64,000 nucleotides of DNA from Haemaphysalis longicornis (taxonomy: Eukaryota > Arthropoda > Arachnida > Ixodida > Ixodidae), in contig CM023448.1 of assembly GCA_013339765.2 (NCBI GenBank), positions 20,291,295-20,355,294 on the forward strand. The letters are read 5' to 3'. The position numbers were made by a program, and so were the translations under genes. This document shows positions 1-12,167 of this stretch, piece by piece. The notes under the pieces were generated by a model. The model had not been told where the DNA came from and searched no databases. It saw only the letters and a list, made by a program, of their open reading frames with translations. Position 1 is the first letter of the stretch. Each line of letters begins with the position of its first letter.

Positions 1-1836
1 AAACACACACACATTTCCTCGTAAGGCGAAAATTTCTGGAGTGCGCTCCATTTTTATGTCAGGCACCAAATCTCACGCAAAAAATATAGGGCAGTTTCTC
101 TCCTTTGTGCTACCTCCAAGCTTTTTCAGGCAGCGCTGAAAAGGCATTCTCAAGTTCTGTAAACAGTCTCTTACAAGTAAACAGCATGGTTTTATGTCAG
201 GAAGGTCGACAACAACTAATCTCGCCTGCTTCATGGAGCAGGCCTCCGCTGCACTTTCCGAGCGAGGCAGGTTGGACGTTGTTCAATGCGACCTGAGCAA
301 AGCATTTGATGTTGTCTGCACGAGTTGTTACTTGATAAGCTTTTGCGGTCGGGCATGGATACACCACTCGTGGCATTGCTGGCTAGCTATCTAAGCAATC
401 GGTTCAGTTTCGTTGGCGTTTATGGGCAGACGTCCTCTATGTATACATCAACAAGCAGTGTGCCCCAAGGCTCCATGTTGTGCCCTCTCCTGTTGTCTAT
501 TTTTGTAAATGGTGTGTCAGTCGCAATTAAAAGGTCTTTTCTTCTCTATGCGGACGGCATCACAATATTCAGACGTATTAAGTCCACCGATGACTGTGAT
601 GCCCTGCAGCAAGATATATTCTGCTTTGCTAACTGGTGCTCAGATAACCGAATAAATCTTATCCGGCGAAAACAAAGGTCATGTCTCTCGAAGCCCTTGT
701 CTTTCGCTACAGTATTGATAACGTTTTTCTTTCTAGAGTCGACGGTATCAAAGATCTTGGACTGCTCTTCGACAGCGCCTTCACTTTGTCGCCTCAAGTC
801 GCTTAACTGACTCGGCAGGCGCACCGCTTGGTTGTGCTGTACGCAGGTTTTCACGAGACTTCCATTCTCCTCCTTCGCTCCTAAAACTTTTTATGGCACT
901 TAGTATTCCTCAACTTGAATATGCCCCTGTCATTTGGAATGGAACCTGCATGCCTAATTGTCAACGTGTAGAACGTGTAGAGACCAAATTTTTATCAATA
1001 TTTATGCATTGTTTTTCTCTGAGCCTCCCCCGAAAACTGTCTCTTTATGTTACTGGCGAACTGGCTCAGACCCCTTTTCTTACACAAACTGCTTCGTATT
1101 ACAATTTCACGCCTGGCAATGCTCGCAGCAATCGGTTTTCGTGTTCCGGAAAAAGCAACAAGGCTTAAGCACTCCACACAACTGCACAACTTAGCAGATG
1201 TTCTCCTCTTGATACACTGCAACGCCTATACAAGCTTTACTCCGTGGACTTCATATTTTTCGCCGATCCGTTTGGGGGTTTTTGTCCCGGCTGTTAGCCA
1301 TGGCGCGCTAACTTTATTGCGACAGTACTCGTGTTCCTCAGTTATGTTCCTCACGCGTGCGTTGTTTTCGCAGAGTTTGTTCTCATTTCTTCGTATATGA
1401 TGGTCGTGCTGAGGGCGTAATCGTCGTATGTACTATGACACACTTCTGCAGTCAACTCTTTATACATAATTTAAAGTGGCCCGGGCAGGCCACAGTAACA
1501 AATATTTCTATAACTTATCACTTTCTGCGAATAGCTACAAGTAATTTCCGTTCTTTGTTCCATACATTTCTGTGTAATTGATGCTTCATCCTACTGCTAT
1601 GATCATTGTACGATGTCCTTTTGCAATGTACCATAACTTACAGTGTTTGTTAGTCGTGTAATGCAGTTTAGATACCCCTTTTAATTTTATTCTCTGTAGT
1701 ATTTCCAGTTTTTTATTGTTCGTTACTAACCCAACTTTTTTTCTTGCTCTTTATGTGTCAGCCGCTGATGTACTTCAATGCGGCGTTTTTTCCCTCTCAG
1801 TGCACCAGCACGAAGTCTTGGGCTGTTCCTGGGCAC
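1..1836 (+). pseudogene. LINE-A: decayed non-LTR retrotransposon, reverse transcriptase part (Jockey/CR1-like)
   Basis: Remnant of a LINE ORF2. Reading across three frames gives the reverse transcriptase blocks in order: a fingers segment (about 1-190), HGFMSGRSTTTNL and CDLSKAFD (motif A, about 190-310), SVPQGSMLCPLL (motif B, about 455-495), LLYADGITIF (motif C, about 545-575) and a thumb-like PQLEYAPVIWN (about 905-940). The motif C aspartate pair is broken: YADG replaces YADD, so the copy is catalytically dead. Frameshifts lie near 320 and 670, and a stop near 810. The 3' part (1200-1836) reads like the short C-terminal tail of such elements and runs into a TTGA microsatellite that probably began as the 3' tail. 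The 5' end lies outside the window. Clade assignment is by motif look only. Confidence 0.8.
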
Positions 1837-2017
1837 TTGATTGATTGATTGGTTCGTTGATTGATTGATTGATTAATTGATTGATTTATTGACCGATCTA
1901 TCGATCGATAGCTTGATTGATTGATTGAATAATTGATTGAATGAATGAATGAATGAATGAATGAATGAATGAATAAATGAATGATTGATTGATTGATTGA
2001 TTGATTGATCGATCGAT

Positions 2018-2054
<37 letters not shown>

Positions 2055-2108
2055 ATTGATTGATTGAATGAATGAATGAATGAATGAATGAATGAATGAA
2101 TGAATGAT

Positions 2109-2144
<36 letters not shown>

Positions 2145-2181
2145 CCGATCGATCGATCGATCGATCAATTGATTGATTGAC

Positions 2182-2260
<79 letters not shown>
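1837..2260. repeat. TTGA/TGAT microsatellite with GAAT and GATC variants
   Basis: About 420 bp of tetranucleotide repeats. Long runs of TTGA are interrupted by blocks of TGAA/GAAT (about 1935-1985 and 2065-2105) and short GATC blocks (about 1895-1910, 2008-2020, 2145-2166). It starts directly at the end of LINE-A, consistent with growth from a simple-repeat 3' tail laid down at insertion. The stop-free minus-strand frame through it is a by-product of the repeat. Confidence 0.95.
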
Positions 2261-2263
<3 letters not shown>

Positions 2264-3591
2264 TGCAGACGAACAGAAACCGTACCGGCGGGATAAATGA
2301 CGCTTTGAAAATGGAAAACTCCGGTAGTTATTGAGAATGAGACGCGAAATACGGTCTTGTCAAACAGTTCAAGAGGTTTTACTTACTCATTCGGAAAGGG
2401 GAAATGTCGGCGTTCTCTAGCACACGAATATAAAACTTCGTGTGCTGGCGTTGCGGACGGGTATTCGTTCTACACCTAGTAACCGCTTCATTTCTATCCT
2501 GAGTCATACGCAAGTTGCGATACTACACCAGGCTAAAATACGTAAAAAACAAGGTGTGAAATTTTTGTTGTTACAAAAATGCATATTTCAAATTTTTCGA
2601 GCATTGGAACACGTTCAAAAGTATTTGGACGAAGAAAGCCAAGACAGAGCAAAAAAGTCGTTTGCTCTTTTACCGCTTTTGATTAGACCGGTAACTGCAC
2701 TATTCGCTTCTGTCAGGCGGAGGCACGTTCTGTTCACGACTGCAGAACATGTACAGGAGGTCTTCGCATCAAAAAGCATCACAGTTTTTTCTAGTAAAAC
2801 TAATTATGAACAAAATTCAAGATCACAAAAGCTACTTTTAGGTTTGCATTGACGCTCTGAACTAGCTGATATTTATTTATACCTATGGTTCTGAAAAAAC
2901 AGCTTACAAACTACTGAATAGTGACATTTGCAAGAGGCCTGGCAAGAGGCCTGATTCTTTCATACAGCGGTGGCAAGTTTTCTTTAACAATTCCAATGTT
3001 TTCAATAACGCGTGATATGCCACCTCAAGAATCTTCTATCAATAACGGAGGAATTAGGCCGGAGTTGGGTTCGAAGGTATCCTGCAGTGTGCAGGAATAA
3101 AGTGTCGACATTTCATACACGAAACTTACAAGGCTGTGGCCGTAGGCTCCGTATTTTTTGTTTGCTGCATAAACTTGCGGCTGCTGGCCGGCATTTGGCG
3201 GAAGAATCGTGCACGCCGGGATGTTGTTGTCGCGGTATGTGATGTGACCCAGGATAACAATGGCGTCCGGCTTAAAATTGTACCTGCGAATAGTGTTTGC
3301 GTGAAAAGTAAGGTTGCTTCGTCATGTAAGCAGGCAAACAATCGCTCTATGCTCGGCCACTCGGGTAGTACCATGAAAACGAAAACCAATTTTTGAACAG
3401 CAGTTGAAAAGTAAGCTCAGATGCAAGAGAAATACCCAGTGGCTCACTACATGCAAGCGCCAAATTCAATGGGGTGAGGGTGAGGGAGAAGTTTATTGAG
3501 GGTACTAATTTTTTGGTATTGCAAACCGAAAATACAAGTTTCTGTGCTGTAGTGCATAAAAACGGAAGCACGCTAAATCACCACTGGGTTT
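2261..3591. other. Intergenic; no recognised gene
   Basis: An open frame of 136 codons at 2442-2852 (+) has no motif I recognise, no obvious signal peptide, and AT-rich flanks. I treat it as a chance or decayed frame. The rest is plain AT-rich sequence. Confidence 0.5.
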
Positions 3592-5650
3592 CCTGTAGAT
3601 GACTGTGCAGAATTATGCAGACTTGTGAAGCGCTGCAACTACCCGTCTGTTCAAGTGGAGGAGCGCCTCGTGCGGGATAGGTTTGTGGTCGGCCTCAGAG
3701 ATGCTCGCCTCTCGGAGCAGTTGTGCCGTAATTCCAAGTTGTCGCTAAAGGAAGCTTGGACTCAGGCGCGGCAGTGGGAAGACGCCGAGAAAGAAAAAAC
3801 GGCAAAAGGAACCGGGGGAGGATTTTCACCAGTCGAAGTAGACGCAGCCAAAGCTCACAAAGCGCCGCGACGTCCGGAGGTCAGGCAGCGGTATGCGCCG
3901 CTCAAGATAGAACTCTCCGGCGCCGCTACTTGTTCTTTCTGCGGACGTTTGCCGCATCCTCACTCAGATTGCCCAGCCCGTGCGTCCCTCCGCAATCATT
4001 GCCGAAAGAAAGGACATTTTGCTGAGGTATGTCGTTCCCGCAAAGCAAAAGCGACCAAGCTCGCCACTATCCACTTGCATACGGTCGTCGTACCCGAGCA
4101 CGCCAAGTACGTGGATGTCACGGTAGATAATTATACGGCCTCTTTCAAGGTGGACTCCGGTGCGGAAGTTTCGGCAGTGCCAGCTGATTTCCCGCAGTAC
4201 CCCCTTCAGCTCGACAAAGTGGACAACTTGTTGACTGGTCCAGGAGGGCAACCGCTTCATGTACTGGGATCGTACGTCGCCCAGCTCTTGTGGCAAGGGA
4301 AAGGATGTGAACAGCGACTCTATGTGGTGCAGTCACTCACAACTCCACTACTGGGTTTCCCCGCGCTGCAGGCACTGGAGGTCGTTAAATTTCTTGGAGA
4401 CGTAGCGACTCCCCCTTCGAAGCATCATGCGGAACTGTTTAAGGGCCTCGGCACGCTCAAAGAAGAGTACCAGATCAGACTGAAACCTGACGCCGTACCA
4501 TTTTCACTCAGTGCACCTAGACGTGCCCCATCCCACTGCTGGGGTGGTTCGACAAGAACTCGACAGAATGGAGGCCGACGGGGTCATTCGTCGGATAGAT
4601 AAGCCAACACCTTGGTGTGCGGGACTCGTGGCAGTTCCAAAAACCTCGGGGGTTACCGACTTTGTGTGTGTTGACCTGACTCGTCTGAATGAGTTCGTTC
4701 TTCGAGAACGCCACATATTGCCAACCGTCAAGCAAGTTCTTGGTCTGATAGGTTACGCAAACGTTTTTTCTAAGCTGGACGCTACAGCAGGCTTTCACCA
4801 GGTCAAGCTTGCTCCAGAGTCTCAGGAGTTGATAACATTTGTAACGCCTTTTGGTCGATACTGTTTTTGCCGCCTGCCGTTCGGTATCACATCGGCTCCC
4901 GAATATTTTCAGAAGCAGGTGGCAAGGATCCTCGAGGGTCAAGAAGGTGTTGCAAATATGATTGACGACATCCTTGTCTTCGGTCGCGACAAGGAAGAGC
5001 ACGATGCCCGTTTGGAGCAAGTCCTCTGTCGTCTCTCCGAAGCCGGAATAACTCTAAATCGAGACAAGTGCTGCTTTGGTGTGTCCGAAGTGCCTTTCCT
5101 AGGCGTGGTTGTCTCAGCCGATGGCATCAGACCCGATCAAGAAAAGTTGCAGGCTATCAAGACTTTCAAAGCGCCCAAGGACATCGCCGAACTTCGCCGA
5201 CTTCTCGGGATGGTGAACCACCTAGCTAGGTTCCTCCCTAACATCTCCGAGATTACAGCACCCCTGCGTGCGCTTCTGAGCAAGAAAACGGCCTGGTCCT
5301 GGCACCACGAACAAGAGTCAGCCTTCAGCAAGATCAAGCAACTGCTGGTATCAGATAGGTGCATGGCTAAATATCACCCCGCCTACGCCACCACGATTTC
5401 GGCGGATGCCAGTTCTTTCGGACTCGGAGCAGTCTTACTTCAAACGCAGCCTTCAGGAGAACGTCGACCAGTGGCTTTTGCTTCTCGCTCCATGACGGTC
5501 ACGGAACAGAGGTATAGTCAGACAGAGAAGGAAGCTCTGGCGGCGACATGGGCAATGCGCAGGTTCGATGAGTTCGTACGGGGCATAAACTTTGCCGTGG
5601 AAACGGATCATCAACCACTATTTATACTTACTCTTATTAAAACTGTGTGA
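3592..5650 (+). pseudogene. Gypsy-1: Ty3/Gypsy gag-pol remnant (gag C-terminus, protease, RT, RNase H)
   Basis: Two frames joined by a shift near 4530. Frame one (about 3592-4530) carries the gag C-terminal region, then a zinc knuckle CSFCGRLPHPHSDC (C-x2-C-x4-H-x4-C), then a second knuckle that has lost its first cysteine (RNHCRKKGHFAEVC). It continues into an aspartic protease with VDSGAEVS and the LLGFPAL flap-end block. Frame two (4511-5650) carries RT with KLDATAGFHQV, RLPFGITSAP and MIDDILVFG, so all three catalytic aspartates are present. RNase H follows, with ISADASSFGLG, EKEALAA and ETDHQPL. The frame stops just after the last block. No integrase and no LTR is visible at either end, so the copy is truncated on both sides. 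The frameshift could be real decay or a sequencing indel. Confidence 0.9.
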
Positions 5651-7670
5651 ATTTTCAAACAATTAACACTTCGCTAGAATATCGTCATAATGTATAAAAA
5701 ACGCGTGTTGACGTGATTGGCTATTCGCCGTGTGTCTCGAGTTCGCCAATTTTATCAGCCTTAGGTACACGTACAGTTCCGCAGCAGAGAAATGCAATAG
5801 CAATCTTTCGTGCGTAAAGGATTTTGTATAAAGGCCACGCATTATGACATTCACTTTGTTTCAAAAACTCTGTAGAAGTCCGCGCAAAACCCGTCCGAGC
5901 CAGAGGCTTGCCCGGAAATAAATTTTCAGTTGCTGTCTTAACGTTGTCAGGAGTTCTTTTACCCCACTATCCCTAACCTCGTCAGCAATTACCGGCAAGG
6001 AAGTGATATCTTCCCTTAATCTAGCTATGTTGACTGGAAACATTACAAAGCTGTCATATAAAAGCGAAAAGCGTTTGAGAATTATTTGCTGATCCGATGA
6101 CCCAGTCCCAATTTTTTGCCAATCGTGTTTTGTATCGCGTATCATTTTTTACAGCAAAGAAGCCGCTTTGTTTGTGTTTCATCAAGACAATCTTCTGTAC
6201 TGTGGCTCCTACTAACACTTCTTGGTACTTTTATTCTTCAATGCACTAACACTACAGTTTCATGAACTTAATATCCTATAACAGACCACGTGAGTGGCGC
6301 TCGCGAGCTGAAAGCGCGTCTACGTTGTCTCGAAGCAGGGCTTTTGTTTTTATTTTACGGCGATGCAAGGCAATTGAATTTTCCAAAGTTTTCATCGTAA
6401 TGTGTTGTTGAAAGATCTCCCACTTTTATGATGAATCATTTCATCCTCGCTGTCACCAGCAAGCAGTGTGCGCTGAAGCGGTGGTTCAACGGCGCACTCA
6501 TAACAATTCAGGCCGTAGAGTTGAAGACTGGAGCCGGGGATGATATTCGAAGTCCAGGTGGTCTTTCCCGAACTGTCCGCGGCGGCGCGCTCACCGTGCA
6601 TTCACGACAAGCAGCCTGCGAAGGGAGTGTCGGCCCGAAGTTTGGGCTTCAAGCCGAAACCAGGCGTCATTCCTGACCGACCTACGCCCGCCTGAACACC
6701 CACCTTGGACCCTGGTGATGCTTTGGAAAGGTAGTACACATGCCCTTCTGCCGGGATTTTTTGCACTGCATTGTCGATGCGCCGTATGACTGACTGTATT
6801 ATCAAGCCCAATTTCCCTTTTTCACTGGGCGCCGGGTTCGGGTGAGAGCGTTTGTAAGATAGACGAATAAAGTTACATAGCGTGAGCTCTCAATTCATCT
6901 GATATTATGTTTAGTGTATCTCCTCTTCTGCGTTGGCTACATTCAATGTACGCGTATTGTTTGAACAAAATTGCCAAAACCGATTCTGTAGGAATATCAG
7001 CGAGAAGCGTTTAGGCAAACTATTGTTACAAAAACCTACATTTTTCGTGTGATAGTAATATTTCGTTTCAATCGCCTGGGCTACGAATTATCCATCCTGG
7101 AAAAATTGACAGTTCATTTTTTACAAATTTCTATGTAACGTTTTGATATTTTCTTTGTATTCACCAACAAAAAAAGTTTTTTTGGTGCTCTACACTGAGC
7201 ACTCTCGTACAAGTCGAAGGACATATATATGTTCTGTCGAAACGCTCACGACTCATACCGTGAAAATGAGCGAAATGTATCCCCCCTGTAACATCAAAGG
7301 CACCCTCATCTTCTCTGCGGTTTCGCTCAATCTGTTTACTATAATCACAACAGGGGTACAACGGGATACTCCTCGGGAAGATCACAAAAAAATAACATCT
7401 CCTGAAACTCCAATGCACGTTCTGTATCGAACCACGACCTTAGTTCTCCAAAAAAAGACTGCTTTCTTCTGTTTTATTCGCCGCATGCACACGACGTATT
7501 CGCGCTGTGACGACAATAACAAAATCACATGCAGTAAACTGGCCAGCCACACGAGATGTCGCACTAGAGAAAACGAGATCCGTGGCGCAATAAATGTACG
7601 CAGCCTGCCGATAAACGCCCCTTGTAGCTTACACAGACCCGATGTCGTGAGATGAACACTCTCCGCTGTT
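5651..7670. other. Intergenic; one unexplained minus-strand open stretch at 6392-6811
   Basis: Mostly AT-rich, no recognised gene. On the minus strand 6811-6392 stays open for about 140 codons with a single in-frame TGA in the middle (between ...AGCLS and MHGER...). No family is recognised. It could be a decayed exon, a transposon piece or chance. The remaining sequence shows nothing. Confidence 0.4.
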
Positions 7671-9572
7671 TGTGTCGTCCGTATTCGAGATTTCCTCTCG
7701 AACCGCACTGCCGCCTACTCGATTCCCGGTTCACAGGCTACCCCTTTCTATCTCACATCAGGGACCCCTCAGGGCTCTATACTCTCCCCCACTCTTTTTA
7801 ACCTTGCCCTGTCATCACTGCCCCCGCGACTAGCCAGGATCCCCGGCCTCAACCATTCCATCTACGCGGATGACATTACCCTTTGGGTGAACTCCGGTAG
7901 TCTGGCACATATCGAAGAAACCTTACAATTGGCCTGCGACACAATTCTCGACCATGCATCTTCCATCGGGCGTAGCATATAAGCATCTAAATCTAGCCTT
8001 TTAGTGGTGTCTAACCGACGAGGCCTGACCCGGATCGCTTTTTATTACAGCTGTGGATTGTTGGCGCAGCCTCCATATCACAAGTGGATTCACTAAAAAT
8101 TTTGGGCCTCCCTCACACGCAATGGATCTGCTGTTCCGTAACTACAAATACTCCACTCCCAGATCTCTCAGGTCTCTCATCTTCTCAAGCGCTTTTCTAA
8201 CCGCACACAAAGCCTCAAGGAGCCTCACCTTCTCCGCATTGAGGACTCTTTCGCGACATCTCGCGCACTGTACACTGTGCCCTACCTCCGCCTCTCACTT
8301 GCCCAGACAAACCGTCGTGAAGAAGCCCTCCGTGCCCTGTACCGTTTGGCACTGGGGATACCTCGTTATGCCGTCACACAAGGCGTCTTAGCCCTAGGCA
8401 TTCATAATACCCTCGAGGAACGGATCGCATCTCACCTCCAGGCCCAGCTTGAACGTTTAAAGCTATCGGCTTCAGTTCGGACGATTCTCACCCTCTTAAA
8501 CTACCCAACACACAGTCTTCCCCCAATCCCTCTCGAACCTCCTTCCTGGTCTTTTTTCCCAAACCTGGTAATTGAGCGTATTCCTCGCCACATGCACCCT
8601 GCTCACAACCTGGTCCGCAGGCAAACAACGCACAGAAGCATTGAACAGGCGCAATAATTGGCTTAAACAGCATGGTGCGGCAATCACTTCATGGACGCCA
8701 GTTTTGACTCCACTTCTAGAGATGGTGCAATCGCCCTCCATAGCCCTACCCGATCTGTAGACGCCATTGTCCACTTAAAAAGCGCCCCAACTTGTACAAC
8801 CCTCGAAGAATTCTCCATAGCCGCCGCCGTCGAATACGCTGTGAAAGTCGAGCCCCCTGCCACCCCAATTTTCTTGTTAGGGACTCCCAGAAGGCGCTAC
8901 GAAATGTTTCTCAATACACCACACACCCTCATATTTCTGACACCCTCAACTGCGCCCTTCGCGCCCATCCTACCCACAAGATAACGCTGGTATGGGTCCC
9001 CGGCCACGCCAACTTGGACGGAAATGCCCCAGCACGCGAGCTTACCCGAGTACTCTCCCCGGGTCCGCCCATGTTGTGGCCCCATGTGTACCATCCTGGC
9101 ACTCAAAAGATTTCAGACCATCAGGCACGCCGACAGCACCTCTGCGCGCTACGCGCAAGCAGGCAGTGTTTCCCGGTCCCCCACCTCAGCCTCTCCCGTG
9201 AAGCCGCATCTGTTGTCCGGGAAGCACAAACCTCATCTCTTATCACTCCATCCCGTATCCACTACATGCATGGCATTCTTTCGCGTCCAACTTGCTCTAC
9301 ACCCAACTGCCCTTCCTACCCATCAGTAGGACACCTTTACTGGGAGTGCCATCCGCCAGACCTACCACCACACCTGCGTTCCCTCATCGCTTCCTGAGAG
9401 GACCGGTTGAACCCGGGTCCTGGCGTAGATGTCAAATCGACGCAAGAACTTCTGGCGGCCACTGCCTTCAAGTTAGTGCGAATCTGTGGGCGTCGTACGG
9501 ACCAGCCGTTTCCTAATGAAGAGACTGTGGCACGACGGCCCGCACTTGGGCTGTTTAAAGAATAAAGTTTTC
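7671..9572 (+). pseudogene. LINE-B copy 1: RT thumb/palm, RNase H and C-terminal tail
   Basis: 5'-truncated non-LTR retrotransposon. The palm is read without a start codon: RDFLSNRT, GTPQGSILSPTLFNL, and an intact IYADDITLW at about 7861-7885. A stop near 7980 and several frame changes follow. The central part holds RREEALRALYRLALGIPRYAV (8310-8380) and the linker IPRHMHP (about 8581-8601) seen again in copy 2. The RNase H domain is split between frames, with WVPGHANLDGNAPA at about 8993-9034. The C-terminus (to 9397) has a Cys/His pair region ending GHLYWECHPPDLP. An AATAAA at 9561-9566 marks the 3' end, followed by CT-rich host sequence. RNase H after RT points to the I-type superclade. Non-functional as written. 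Confidence 0.85.
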
Positions 9573-11974
9573 TCTCTCACTGTCTCTCTCGTCTGCTCGC
9601 TCTCTCTTTATTTGCTTGTGAGACTGCAACGGCTAAATCCTCTCGTTGACAAGCCTGTAGAAATCGTTTTGACCCTTAATCTCACGCAATCCGCGTACAT
9701 TGAACGTTGCCCGGTACAAAGGCCGAGGACAAAAATGACGAGGACCGGTACAAATGATGAAGGAAGGAATGATGAAGGGCTTGAAATTACAGTCAGTCCT
9801 ACAGGCGCCTCTACCAAGCAGTGCAGTGTAAAGCAGCGCGGAGGAAAGGAAGTTAACTACCTTTCCAAATCATCACTGGCAGAGCACGTGGATGTTAGAG
9901 GGCGTAGGCCAGAGGAACGCTTGGTTTATGCTTTACGCCCAAACGACTTCACCAAAAATGCCTGTGCACGCAACTCGTCACTGCGTTAGGCCTTGGTGCC
10001 CTGGCCGCCGACGGTGGATTCACTTTGCAAACCGCTTCGTGGATAGCATCGTTGCCATGGAGTTCCATAGAAGAGACGTCGACTTTGAGAGCGGGCATGT
10101 TCTACTAGCTCAACGCCCTGTTGCCAGTTGCCTTGCTCAACAAGGCATTAGGACGAGCCGTCTTTGGCTTACCAGCAGCGCCTTTTAAGTATCGCTCCGT
10201 CCAACCTCGGCCTCAACCGTCCAACCGGATATTGCTCCATCGCCACCTTACCGGTGGTTCGGGCTGCTCTCTCCTTCACGTCTTCGGCGTTCATGAGACT
10301 ATTGCGAAGGCCTTCCTACCACAGTCAGCCCACTCATTCTGGCACACGTCTTCACGCGAGCGCTCCCGCGGTGTCCGAGGCGACTACAGGAGGAAGACCG
10401 CGGCATCTTGCATTCCCGAGTGGCGCCTGGTAGAGCCATTGATGTTGCAGCACAAGCACTGGGGGCCTGGCCAGGAACTACGAAGAGAGGCTTTTCCCCG
10501 TGGCGTAGCGTCGATGCGACAAGTCGTCGATAGTTGCTCGCAGTTTCCTTTTGACAGCAACCAAACGCTGAGTTGAGCCTCAGAATGGAGTCTGTACACC
10601 TTCATACGCCCCCCTCCCCGCTCACTTCGAAAATGCGCCCGCAGGCACCAAACACAGCGCGAGCGTCTTCGTCTCGCACATTATGAAGAAGCCAGTGTAG
10701 TTGCAGTGGAACTTCCCGGTTTGAACGGACTATCGCAACGCAGCGGCGGTCCTTCATGATTACGTCCCTCTGCGCTGAAAATGTCTGCCCTCCTTCCGCT
10801 TACTACTTCACTTCCCAAACGAGTCTCGTTTGATACGCTCCAATGGCAACACATCGGAGAGCAAAGCAAGACGCCTTAAAGTGTCGCAAAATCGCCAACA
10901 CAACACGGGCGTTCACGTATTTTGGCGTGCCGAAAACGCATCATGTAACACAGACTGGCCGGTTGGCAACTGGGGCAAAAGCACTTGATAATTCAACACA
11001 TTGTTGGGCAGAATCGTATTCCCCGGGGACGAAGCGCAAGTGTGACCTAAAGTAGGAACAAGTGCGCTATCTCCGAAAACTGCAAGTGTTGACCAAAAGT
11101 TGTCGTCGGGGTTGGCAATGTTTTCGTGGCGCATACAGGCTTAGGGAATCGGCAAGGAACCTGCTTTTAAGGGCAACGTGCCCGCTTGACTTATTTCACC
11201 GAACTGTATATTTCAAACGTAAAAGTTTAGAATGGCCTCTGCCATGCGAGGCATGAAACTTCTGACACGTGAGTAGCACAGGTGTGCAACAGTCATGGAG
11301 AAGCGGAACCCTTAAGAAGCTGCGGCGTGCGCCAGAATGATTGCTGGTGTAATTCGCCCTGTAAGACAACTAAACCTAAGTGACGAAAGGGACGCATACA
11401 CGCTGTAACATTCGAAAAGCACGGAGTTGAAGCAATCCGCACCTCATGATGAAGAGATAAAATTGATGAAAGCGATGCAAATGGGATGTTGCACCTTGTA
11501 AGTTATTTGTAGTCATCGTCAGGCTTCCACCATTAAAGCGCTTAGGTAGACTTAAGGGCCCCGAGGATTGTTTCGGAGCGGAGCATGGGAAAGGAGTGAT
11601 GGGAGTGATGTAAGGTCTTATACAAAATAGTGGTATGCAGTGGAACCAAGATGTCGGTTGGCATGCGCACCGATCCGGGTTCAAGAATGCTTCGACAAGT
11701 GTTGCTATGATACATTTGTATTAAATAAGGGGTTTACCATTCCTTGTTACAATACCAAAACGTTCAAGACACTTATGCAGAAGCAACTGCTTGCAACTGC
11801 AAAAATCCTCACTTACTTAATGGTTCCTCTTTGACGAAGGTACCAGTCAGTGACGTTTTCGTGAAAATGACAGAAGAAAAAGGCTCATCCTCAATAATGG
11901 GGCTCTATTCTTTAGCTAACTCAGACGGCCTCCAAATTGCGTCAGCGTAAAAGTAATCTCGAAGCGCTGTCCTT
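9573..11974. other. Intergenic; no recognised gene
   Basis: Begins with a short CT-rich run (9573-9610). Several overlapping open frames of 90-170 codons occur between 9486 and 10605, but none carries a motif I know and they overlap on both strands, as GC-rich non-coding DNA often does. Nothing convincing between 10605 and 11974. Confidence 0.5.
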
Positions 11975-11989
11975 AGTTTCTTAGACGTG
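11975..11989 (+). repeat. Target-site duplication, left copy
   Basis: AGTTTCTTAGACGTG, identical in all 15 bases to 17548-17562. It abuts the 3' tail of the minus-strand LINE-C. Confidence 0.9.
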
Positions 11990-12167
11990 ATGATGATGGT
12001 TGGTGTTTCATGGCGCAAGGCCAACGAGGGCAAAGAGCGCCAGAAAAGAAGTTATATAATGAAGCGAAGCGATTACCACAAAAAGGTAGGTATAAAAACA
12101 TGTAAACCGAACATAGTAAAATCAATTAAAGGTAATGGTGATGGCTGGTGTATAGGGACAGATTTGA

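Noticed and set aside
1797..2168. Minus-strand frame rich in Ser-Ile-Asn-Gln repeats
   Set aside because: Pure translation of the TTGA/GAAT microsatellite.
9486..10605. Cluster of overlapping 90-170 codon frames as a host gene
   Set aside because: Frames overlap on both strands, none has a known motif, and no splice or poly(A) signals could be tied to them.
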